NCBI GenBank assembly: GCA_026874595.1
Contig: CM049312.1
Coordinates: 74,310,429-74,374,428, forward strand
From: Sipunculus nudus
Taxonomy: Eukaryota > Annelida > Sipuncula > Golfingiida > Sipunculidae
Direction of reading: 5' to 3'
Length of the DNA: 64,000 bases
Each line of letters opens with the position of its first letter. Positions within the stretch are counted from its first letter, which is position 1. The notes under the pieces were generated by a model. The model saw only the letters and a program-made list of their open reading frames with translations. It had not been told where the DNA came from and did not search any database. The position numbers and the translations under genes were made by a program. Shown in pieces: positions 35,001-47,000 of the stretch.

Positions 35001-38000
35001 AAACATTTAACAGGGACATCTGTTGGCGAGTAAGATGAACCAAAGTTTTTTTGCAAAGGGCATTTTTTTTTCAATGAGTGACCTCTCAATTTCTGCACAT
35101 ATGCAACTAATCACCTGAGAGAACACAGCCTTTCTGTTTGTCAACATAGGCACTTATACCATAATTACTAACAGTTTGTAGCCAAAGAAGCTCATACATC
35201 CATCACAGAAGCATAATAAGAACTTTCCTTGATGGGATTACTTCCACAAATTCTACAGATAAGATACCTAGGTGAATAGCTGGCTTTAATGACAGAACCA
35301 TAGGTATTTGAACACTGGGAGATGGATTTTTCTAATTACAACACTGCCTGGAGGTTATGTTTTGAATAGTGTTTTGCTACGCCAGCGTGGCTTTTTTTTT
35401 GGTGTTTTTGATGTACCAGATTTGGGGGAAGTTATCACTTTGTTTATGTTATCATTACATTCTTCTTTTTGTTTGAAACTGAAAAAAAGAACCTGGAAGA
35501 TACATCACTGTAAGAGTTATTTAAATGATATTTAAATTAGGATGAAGATATTTGTCCATAAGAAATATGTAAGAATGGTATGTTATTGTTAACAAGTGAC
35601 CCAGGGGTCATGACGCTCAGCTGACCAGAAAGACATTGACAAAAGTAATTTTATCATCTGAATGTCAAATTTGAATGAAATACTTTTTCCAAACTTGACC
35701 TTTTGTATAAAATCATCCAATATTCATTGGGGTACTATGGAGCTCTGTAGCATGAAGGATATGGGTAACAGACACCTATTTTCAAGGTTTACAAGATGAC
35801 TTTTCAGGGGTCTCCCAGCATGTCAAAAAATAAAATTCTAGGTCCAGTTATTATGATTTGTGCCCTGATGACCAAAAGTTTATTCTGGGGGGTATTTCAA
35901 AGCCGCATAGGATGAAGGATATGGGTAACAGAGATGTAATTTCAGGTGCCCAAGGAGACTTTTCAGGGGCCTCCCAGCATTTCAAGAAAGGAGATTCTAG
36001 GTCAAGTCATTATAATTTGTGCTCTGTTAACAGATAACCAAATCTTTATTCTGGGGAGTACTTCGGAGCCCCAGAGCATGAAGGATATGGGTATCAGAGA
36101 CCTAATTTCAGGTTTCCAAGATGTTTCATGGACCTCCCTGCATGTTAAGAAAAAAGATTCTAGGTCAAGTCATTATGATTTGTGGCCTGTTAACAGATGA
36201 CCAAATGTTTAAAGGTCTCAAAAATCAAGAAAAAAATTCTTAAAAAATCAAAATACAGGTGGCACCACCAGTCTACAGAAACTGATGAAACAAAGCATTA
36301 TCAATACAAATGTGGACAATCATGGTGATCAATGCATTAGTTATTGTATCAATTTTTGCATTATTCTGGGAGGAACTTCCGAGCCTCATAGCTGAAAGGA
36401 TATCAGTAACAGAGACCTTGTATCAGGTTTCCATATAGACTTTTTATGACCGTCCTTGCATGTCATGACAGAAGATTCTAGGTCCAGTTGATATGATTTG
36501 TGCCCTGTTAACAGATGACCAAATCTTAAAAGGTTTCAAAAATAGAGAAAAAAAACTTTAAAAAATAAAAAAAATACAGGTGGCTCCACCAGAATGCAGA
36601 AACTGATGAAACATTTCATGATCAATATCCATGCAAAGAATCATGGTGATCAATATAATAATTGTTCAGATACTTGAGCTTTTGTATCAAATTTTCCATT
36701 ATTCTGGGGGGTACTTCGGAGCCCCATAGCTCAGAGGTTATGGGTAACAGAGACCTAATTTCAAGTTTTTAAGGAGACTTTTCATGGGCCTCTCAGCATG
36801 TCAAGAGAGAAGATTCTAGGTCCAGTTGTTACGATTTGTGCCATGTTAACAGATGACCGCATCTTATGAGGTCTCAAAAATAGAGAAAAAAATTCGTAAA
36901 AATAAAAAAAAATACAGGTGGCGCCACCATACTGCAGAAACTGATGACACATTCCATTATCAATATCCATGCAAAGAATCATGGTGATCACTGCAATAGT
37001 TGTTTAGATACTTGAGCTTTTGTATCAAATTTTCCATTATTCTGGGGGGTATTTTGGAGCCATACAGCCTAAAGAATATGGGTAACAGAGACCTAATTTC
37101 AGGTTTCCATGGAAAATTTTCATGGGTCTCCCTGTGTGTCAAGAATGATGATTCTAGGTCCAGTTTTTATGATTTGTGCCCTGTTAACAGATGTTCATAT
37201 CTTTAAAGGTCTCAAAAATAGATAAAACATTCGTAAAAAAAACCCGAACAAATACAGGTTGTGCCACCAGTCTGCAGGAACTGATGGAACACCTCTTGAT
37301 CAATAGTTATGCCACAAATCATGACCATCAGTGAAGTAGTTATTGAGATATTGAAGTTTTTGTATGAAATTTTTGACTACTCTGGGGGGTACTTTGGGGT
37401 CCCATAGCTCGAAGGATATGGGTAACAGAGACCTAATTTCTGGTTTCCATGGAGACTTTTCATAGGTCTCTCAGTGTATTGAGAATGAAGATTCTAGGTC
37501 CAGTCGTTACGATTTGTGCCATGCTAACAGATGACAGCATCCTTAAAGGTCTCAAAAATAGAGGAAGAAATCGTAAAAAATCAAACAATATAGGTGGCGC
37601 CACCAGTCTGCAGAAACTGATGGAACATCTCATAATCAATATGTATGCCAAAAATCATGACCATCAGTGATGTAGTTATTGAGATATTGAAGTTTTTGTA
37701 TGAAATTTTTGACTACTCTGGGGGGGTACTTTGGGGCCCCATAGCTCGAAGGATATGGGTAACAGAGACCTAATTTCTGGTTTCCATGGAGACTTTTCAT
37801 AGGTCTTCTGGTGTGTCGAGAATGAAGATTCTAGGTCCAGTCCTTATGATTTGTGCCACGTTAACAGATGACAGCATCCTTAAAGGTCTCAAAAACAGAG
37901 GAAAAAATCGTAAAAAATCGAAAAATACAGGTGGCGCCACCAGTCTTCAGGAACTGATGGAACCTCTCATGATCAATATGTATGCCAAAAATCATGACCA

Positions 38001-41000
38001 TCAGTCAAGTAGTTAATGAGATATTGAAGTTTTTGTATGAAATTTTTGACTTTTCTGGGGGGTACTTTGGGGCCCCATAGCTCGAAGGATATGGATAACA
38101 GAGACCTAATTTCTGGTTTCCATGGAGACTTTTCATAGGTCTCTCAGTGTGTCGAGAATGAAGATTCTAGGTCCAGTCGTTACGATTTGTGCCATGCTAA
38201 CAGATGACAGCATCCTTGAAGGTCTCAAAAATAGAGAAAAAAATTCGTAAAAAATTGAATGATACAGGTGGCGCCACCAGTCCGCAGGAAGTGATGGAAA
38301 ATCTCATGATCAATATGTATGCCAAAAATCATGACCATCAGTCAAGTAGTTAATGAGATATTGAAGTTTTTGTATGAAATTTTTGACTTTTCTGGGGGGT
38401 ACTTTGGGGCCCCATAGCTCGAAGGATATGGGTAACAGAGACCTAATTTCTGGTTTCCAAGGAGATTTTTCATGGACCTCCCAGGATGTCAAGTAAGAAG
38501 ATTCCAGTTCTAGCGGTTACGATTTGTGCCCTGTTAACGGACAGACGCCCGGACGGACGACGGACAAAAGGTGATCCCTATAGCTCAGATGACTTACAGT
38601 CAGCTGAGCTAAAAATTATAATGATGATCTCAGTATAAAACTCACTGCAGCTGGTGAAGCCTGGACTGGTACAGACAGGGTGCTGGGTGCTGTGACAGCT
38701 GCAGTGGTTGTAGCTGCTGCTGCTGCAGCCAAGGCTGCTGCCTCTTTCTCCTCTTCTTCTCTCCCTTTAGTATTTGCTGCATCTGCAGTTTGAACCAGAG
38801 TTTTAAATTCATGCTTTACATTTCTGCTCGTTCATATGTTAAAGTCTTTGTATGTAAAGTGGTTACAACTGGTTACAAAATTAATTTCCTTTAAAGGTTT
38901 TTTCAAAGATGTCTGTGAACTAGGTCAGTTTGACAGCAATCATACCCAAGGTGCTATTGTTTATACAGAGATTCAACAACAGAAGCACCAAAGTTGTGAA
39001 AAATCTGCTCATTTACCAAGAGGTTTTATTCAACTTTTTTGTAGCCTTACAACTTAGTTGTGGAAAATCTAATGGAAATACACACTACCCAGATTACAAA
39101 ATTTGATCAAACCCTAAACTTCACCAAAATAGTTCACAACTTATATTATCTTTTATCAGCAATAACTGGCAAAAAAAACAGAAATTTAAAAAGGCCTTTA
39201 AAAACTTTTCCAAACAAATGAATTCAATTCAAACCTGAATGACCTTTCAGCAATTCTTCAATAACAAAAACCTTAAAAAATTCCAAACGTGATCCAGAGG
39301 GAGACTGGGCAAAGTGAATATATGACCTCTGCTCAACCTTTTTATTAGAGGTACCGGTATATCTTCAGACTTACCTACAGCATTAAGCACTAGGTCAGCT
39401 GTATTTTTTGCCCGGGAGCAAAGTTTTATCACCGTCTTTAACTGTTCATCTGACGGCTGTATGGCGTGTGATTGGCTGATGATATTCTCCACCTGCTGGC
39501 ATATCTCTGTCATTACGTTGCCATAGTTACGGATGGGATCTGGTATATGCTGTGGATACACGCAGCTCGCTAGAAGCTGATTCACCTGTTCACATTGCTG
39601 TTTTATATCTTGCTGTAGTTTCCTGATGGTTTCAACTCGATGTCTGACTTCCTCCCTAAAATATAACCAACAAAATATTCCATAACCAAATATAATACAA
39701 TGGAACCTGTCTATATGACCACCTATCTAATAAGACCACCACTTTATTAAGACCACCCAAGAGTGAACAAATGTTATTGGTTATTACTGAACTGTCTTAC
39801 AAGACTACCTGTGAATAACCCAAGACCTCTTTTGCCCAGTCTAATGGGTGATCTTATTACACCCAAACATACAGACATATACCTAGACTATGGAATGTAT
39901 ACATTTTGTGGTTAAACTAATGAATGTATACATTCTGTGGCCATTCCATAGTTAGCTAAAATCTATACACACATATATATACTTTCCAGGTCCTGGCAGC
40001 TAAAGATCCAGTCCCAGCTTTTCCCTAAATATTTTATGATTAGTTAAGTTATGATTTCTTTTTGTTTTATTTAACTCAAAGGTTTCTGGAGTTCTGTCTA
40101 ACATCAAAAATGTTTTTTTTTATATAACCTTGTAAAAGTCATTAAAAATGTTTATGTGTCCGTGTGTCCTTCTCTCTCTATTTTTCTCTATCTCTCTGTC
40201 TCGCTCTCCTTTTCTTGCTTTGTCAGTTTAGTGTTCTCTATTTTTCCACTCTCTCTCTGTATGTCTGCATAGATCTCTTTCTCTCTCTGTATACTGTGGT
40301 TGCTTTTTAGTTCATGAGGTTCCAAATTTATGATATTTGTGAATGAGGAATTTTCAAGAAAATAAAACCTTCTTGAATAAGAGGTCCAATTGTCATGGCA
40401 AAGTTGAAAAGTAAATGGCTGACGTTATGAATAAATGTTCAAAGACTGATATCTGAAATTATATCATATTTTCCTATTGTCTTTCCAACTCTAATATGTT
40501 TTGTTAAAAAAATATGTGCATATAATATTTGATATAAATAATTCACATTATGATGGTTATACTCTGTGTATAGGTTTTTGTATGGTGGGATTGCAAAAAT
40601 GGAACCCTTGCTAAACACCAGAAAAGTGAAAATCACAATTTTTTTAACCCTTAAATTTTAACATCTTACCTCTGTCTTTCCTTTAGTTGTTTATGAACCT
40701 CGGCTTCCTTTATTCTACTCTCCATGAGCTAAAAAAATAAAAACAGAATGATCCCCAATAATAACAAATGACAGATGATGAAAAATATGGCATAGCTTTT
40801 ATCATATCAGTACAGTTTACAAATAACAGGTCATGCAGTAATTTTAAAGAAAATTTTCTGATGATTACATTAAAGTTGTTGGTGGGACCAATTATGATTC
40901 TCAGAAGTTAGAAGGTAAAATAAATGTAAGATTGGCAGAAATTGAGATTTCAATTCAAATGCACAGATCTGTTGACTGCCTATAGGACTGCTGCTTCCAT

Positions 41001-44000
41001 TCTCAAAGCAACAATGTCCATCACAAATAGTGAGACACACTAATATGCAATAAGAGGGAAATGTCGAGTCCTTAAAGAAACTTGTGATACCATAATAGGC
41101 AAATATCAGGAATCACAATTCAGGACCTTACCAGACTTTTGTTCTAAGAGCTGGCACTAAGTAACATCTATCCATATGTTTTATTAGTCTCCCTGCCAGA
41201 AGGAGGGAGGACAACTGAAATGGTCTGCTTCTGTCTGTCCTTCTGTGAAGCCTCATCACTGATGCCACACTTCCCTAGTTAAACTTATAGCAGGGGACTG
41301 TTAGTGCCTGAACTGAGCTGAATATGATTTTTTTCTTTTTCAAGCAGTGAGAGACCGCCATCATATTTGCACCGAGAATCTAGAAGATAGAGAGATGGTG
41401 AAGAGGAGAGAGACACTGCAGTGCTGACATCCTCACAAAGTAAACTCATCATCGCAACTGTTTGTGCCAATCAAGGCCCATGTTTGCACCTTTTTAGCTT
41501 ACAAAAATACATGGTTACAGAACTGACCTTGACCCTATGTTTGTTCATCTCTGATATTCTGCGGTTGTTCTGTTCCACATGTTCATTATGTCTCCTCATC
41601 CACTCGTCAATCATTGTACTCTGGGTCTGCTGGAATTGTTCCGTCATCTCCACGTTAGAGTTGTACATCTGCTCTCCTTTCTCCCATATCTGTTGTAAAG
41701 TTTCTTCAAACTCCTTCTGTCTCCTCTCAATCGCCAGCTAGAATAGCAAATTAGGTCAGTATGGATTGTTTTGATTAATACAAATATTTACAGGAGTTAA
41801 AAAATTCTGTCAGTGTCATATACATGTTTGTTACTCTAAACAGGGTTCATATATTTCAGCAAGATCAAATTTTAATTCCTTTTTATGCCTTTTTTTATGA
41901 ATTCCATAAATATTCATGACAATCTCGACATGGCTTTAATATGTCAGCCAGTGATGCCATGTTTATTGGGAAAAAGAGCACTGCAACAGTACAATCTATG
42001 GTGACCTCTGACCTCATTAAATATGCATGAATTTTGATAAGAAGGTAATTCAGGTGAGAAAATTTATTGGTTAATATGTATAATGAATTTCATGAAAATG
42101 CATAGGAGTTACCAAGGTGCCTCCAATGTGTGGTGACCTCATAAATATGCATGGAATTTTCTGAAAATTGAACTTAGGTGAGACATTTTATCAATTAACA
42201 TTTCTGATGAGTTTTATCAAAATTCTTCATATTCTTTGTAAGTTATTGCTGAGACACCACACAACCTGTGACCTTATTAAATATGCGTGGATGTTGCCCA
42301 TAATCAAACTCTGGCCAGATAATCTGTTGCTACATAGTTATGGTGAGTTTAATGAAAATCCATCAAAGCCCCTGTAAGTTATTGTGGCGAAATTAAAAGT
42401 TTTCTGATGGACAGGCAGATGGACAGTTGAAGGGTATTACATAACACTCCCATCATATGACAGGCGTATAATATAGGTCAAAGATGACAGACGCTCAGTT
42501 CCTCACTGTGGAATTCCCAAAATTCATTGAAACCACTAGGAGACAGTTAAATGACAAGACGTCAGGTACTGGGATTGAGAAACTAAGAAAAGTCAACACC
42601 CAGTCTCACCAACAGAAGACGTGGTGCTTTTGCTTTAGTAACCAGTATAATTTGTGTCAGCTTGGGACTAGACTTTGCCACTCAGCCATAGGTCTGACTT
42701 CCCACAGTTCAAATAATTTTTATGGAGCTTTAGCAGGTGAAAAAATTGAGGGATAGTCTAATCAAATGCAATATTTTAAGGATTTCTCATTATTTTCCTA
42801 TTATATTAAAGATATAAATGTATTTAAATTCTGCAGTTTTGAATTGTTCAAACCCTGCCTATAGATTTCAATTTGTATATTTAGAGTAAAGAATGTCAAA
42901 ATAAAAGTCTGACATTCCTATATTATAGAAAAATTTAACCTGTTGTTTTGAAGTGCAACAATTATTTTAGCGGAAATAGGACCATTGAGTGCGAATCTAA
43001 GAAAACAAGATATCTTTAACTGTTAAAATTTGGCTTTCTAAACATTTGCTCTTTGATAAAATGTAAGAAATGATAAACATCCATCCTGCAAATGTAGAAA
43101 CAATACATAAGTAATCCTTGGCCCATGGAGCTCAGTTATATGAAGGACCTAATCATGGCACTTATACCATTTTTTTGTGGATGAGGAGAGGACAATATGT
43201 GTAATGCTCACTGCCAGTCTATATTTTATATGTTGGAGGTAACTGAACTCATTTTTTTAATGCTATTTTATCTTTGAGCATAGGCATAGCTGCAGGATTA
43301 CCTTCTGGTTTTGGACTATGTGACATGGCAGTATCACACACTTCCTCGCATTTTATATCCTGGTGTTAACCAGGCCCGGTGACTACTGTGCCTGCTGGGC
43401 CCTGGGTGTGTAATTGTCCCCATTGGTGGGTCATTACACAAAAGAACCCCCGATAGGCGCACTCATAAGCGAGTGAAACACGGCCACTGAGCATGCCTTC
43501 CCATTAAGCCTGCAGAGCGCTCACCCTGGACAGGGGCTGACTGTGGAAAATCTCACGGCCTCGACTGAGATTTGAACTCGTGTCCCAGCTTTGAGTTCTG
43601 TGCCCTACCCCTGAGACACAGAAGCCCGTCTGCAAGTCTGTCTTGTGGGAACCAGTGTTTCACCCAGGGTTAGCTGGCTCACTGACACAACATGACTGAT
43701 ACTGATGAAAATGGCCAAAATTGTACACACAAAATGGAAGAAAAATATAGGAAATGCCAGATAGCTTTCCAATCCATGCATTCACAAAAAGAAAGAGGTC
43801 AGTTTGACTTAATCTTTTACCCTGGTCTTCTGACGCATCTCCTCCTCATATTGTAAAATGGCAAGAGCCACTGGGTCTGCTGGTTGGGGGCGCCACCTGT
43901 CAGGAGTGTTTTCTTCATTCTTTGGTTGTTCTTCTGTGAGTTTAGGACTGGAGCTACATTCAAATAAGAACAGTGTCACCTTTGAATGAAGTATTTTTAT

Positions 44001-47000
44001 TATGTATATCTGTTTTTATACACTGCGAATCTTACCAGTTCTCCCCGATTTGTACCCTTTTTGACTGTGCCATTACCTTTCACCATGTTGTTACCCAACA
44101 CGGTTAAAATTTTGACTTACCCCTCCGGACCCCTCTACCAATGATGCCTCACTGCCACCTAGCAACAACATTTGTTGACTCTACTTATTCATAAACTTCC
44201 CATGTAAGCCCACAGATGACAATTAATGACTTGACAATCCAACAGCCTTTCAATCTGACATAACTTGGGGTTTAACATTGAGTGTCAGATTATCAAGTCG
44301 CAAATGTAATACATCTTTAACAGAATGCATCATTATAAGCAACAAGAATGATTTCAAACTCAAGCTAAGGGTTAGTGTTTCTCAGATTTCCTGGGACTGA
44401 AGACTCCTATCAGTAACAGTCTCGGGTTACCATGCAATTTGAATTTAAGATTTTTGTCACATTTGCATCTGAAAATATTTAACTACATTTGATTTATCTG
44501 ACGACTCCATTTACACCCAATCCTGGATTCAGCACTAGACATGGCTACAATAAAATAACTACAGTGTCAGAGACTGATGCAAAGAGGACACAAAGATAGT
44601 GAAATTAAAACCTTTACTTAGATGAAGCTCCCAGTTGTGCCTTACCTTTGATTGTTGTCTTTGACTTTACTAGTGCCAGCAGGTGGCGTGACTGTTGCTT
44701 TGTTGTCTACTGATGGCTGCAGTGATGGTCTTGGTCTGGATGTTGGCGTGACTCTTGTTTTGTTGTCTACTGATAACTGTGATGATTGTCTTGGTTGGGA
44801 AGATGGGGTGACTGTTGTTTTGTTGTCTACTGATGCGGGCGGTGAGGGTCTTGGTCGTGATGTTGGTGAGAGGTAAACTGATGGAGGACTCTTGCATTTC
44901 TCTATGATTTCCTGAATATTGAAACAAAACAAGGTATTTTCACAATGCTGACAGTCAGTACTAACTTTGATGAACATCCTATGGACAATTTTTCTTGACT
45001 GATCCGTCACCTGGAATTCACTGCTCATTTCCTCATTTCTTTCACCAAACCTGAAGTGTATATCTACATTGTTTCCTAGACTGCTTTACATAATGCTATA
45101 ATTTATGGCTAATAAATGATTTTCTCTTATTCACAAAGTTCAACTGTTGCTGGTTCTATATCCATATTTTACAATTTTTTACAATTACTTGAGGTTCTCT
45201 TATTATTATTATTAGTATTACTACAATTCTATTTTCTTAAAGTTTTCTTGTGACAAGTCTGGTTTGGAAAGTAATAGTATAAAACCTAAATTTTGTATAA
45301 ATGAGCAAAAAATAATCTAAAATTGAGTTTGAACTTAATATATCTTGGGATAATCAAGTAAGCATCCATATCTTTAACAAGGGACCCATGGGTCACGGCG
45401 CTCAGCTGTTATATAGGATAAAAAATATGATTTGGGAAACAGGCATATGCTGGTTTTGTGTGGTAATAAATATAAGCTTTATTATGAGTTGTTGGTGTTT
45501 AGCTTATGTATGATTTTGATAGTATTTTTGGAGACAGGGAAGAGGATTGATTTCATTTATTTTATTAACAAATGGAGTGCTATTGTCACACAGATTTTGA
45601 CTTGGCCATATAACTTATAAGCAGCACATATAATAAAAGAGTTTAACTATTTATTAAAATTTAATAACAAATATTGTGCCAATATAATTTTTATTAAAAA
45701 TAATAAGACAATCATATGATTTTTTTAATAAAATCTAACTGAACTAATTATTAAAATAATATTATAGAATAGATGCATTCATGAATACATTTTGAAAGTA
45801 TTTGCACTGGTATTCAAATACTTTCATTTTCAAAGTATTTGCACCATGTCTGGTATTTATTCAGTTTCAGCCAAACAATGATGTTGAGAATCCAGAATAT
45901 AAACAAAGGACCCATGGGTCACGACAAAAGTTTGAAATTTTTGCAAATGCAAAATATGAAAAATATTCTATTGTAATGTTTTATATTTATATAAGCATAT
46001 GAGAAGCTAAGAGGAAAGGGCCCTCCTACTTGGTTATAGTAAAGTTCTCAATATATGATTGCAAACTAATACTGACAAGACTGTCATGAAGAAAAACAGT
46101 AAAAGTTTTGAGATACTGTGATGCATATGAAAAATTTACAGATGGACAGGCAAGTGGACAGAATGGACTAATACCTTCATTTCACCTTCAAAGGAATAAT
46201 GCATTTAAGTTTATATATAAGCCTATTTTTTTAGCATATCCACTTTTTTCATTAATAGTTTTTATCTGATTCATTTTTTTTATTTACAAGTGTTATAAAT
46301 TTGTAATATAAAAGTGAAAATATAAGTTAAAATATTAGAATTCTAAGTTGCAATCATTATATATCTAGATTGTAGCTCACATTGGGTCATATTATGCATA
46401 CACATATATTTTATTATTTTTAAATCAAATGTTTAAACTGAATGTAAAAGAAAATAATGCCACAACATGGCATCTACAAAATTATTCCTTGAATTCCTAT
46501 TAAAAAGTTTTGCACATTGGAGTTTTCAGGACAAGCTTTATTTTATTCACCGAAATAAAATAAAAGATTCAGTGAATTTGATAAAATAAAAACATCTTAT
46601 CAAATAAAGTATACACACTGTTGGTTGAATGAGGGACAAACAATATCATTATGCTAATTACAATCTCAGCTATAATTAATAACTGGAATTAATAGTCAAT
46701 TTCACACCTGGTGAAGTTTTATTCTTCTGAAGTAAAGCATTACTTATCTGATGAACATCCATACTTTCATAGCAATACATCACTTTGTGGACACAATTAA
46801 ATGTGCACTTTAATCATTGTTACCCTGTTGGTACAATACAAAATCTAAAATGTAGCATGTCCAAAAATAAAATAAAATACAGAAAATTATAACATTCATC
46901 TAGTTTATGCACCAGCCGGGGGGGGGGGGGGGGGGGGGGGGATTGAGTGCAGGGCAGAGGAGAAGCCTGCTAGTAGTGGCCAAGCTGGGTCAAGGTAAGC

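Larger units (their letters stand above)
35591..38615 (+). mobile_element. Core-repeat (pearl/Helentron-like) element with a 337-bp satellite, GLE1 intron 8
   Basis: 5' end AACAAGTGACCCAGGGGTCA then GCTCAGCTGA. 3' end is CGGACGGACGACGGACAAAA, an imperfect stem (TAGCTCAGATGAC ... GTCAGCTGAGCTA) and AAAAA. GCTCAGCTGA at 35615 and TCAGCTGAGC at 38600 are inverted copies. The core is three short units of about 165 bp, then units of about 337 bp carrying CTGGGGGGTACTT, GATATGGGTAACAGAGACCT, GATTCTAGGTCCAGT and CAGGTGGCGCCACCAGTCT. The architecture matches bivalve pearl/CvA-type elements as I recall them. Short open frames in it are by-products. Confidence 0.75.

Noticed and set aside
37449-38016. 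Two similar 73-76 residue open frames
   Set aside because: They are the same segment of consecutive 337-bp satellite units; the similarity comes from DNA repetition, not from a gene family.
43885-43900. GGCGCCACC in GLE1 exon 4 as a further copy of the palindromic module
   Set aside because: It is coding sequence without the AGTCT extension or surrounding repeat units.
44652-44876. Plus-strand open frame with GLG/DVG repeats
   Set aside because: Antisense shadow of the GLE1 exon 3 minisatellite; the repeat keeps both strands open.
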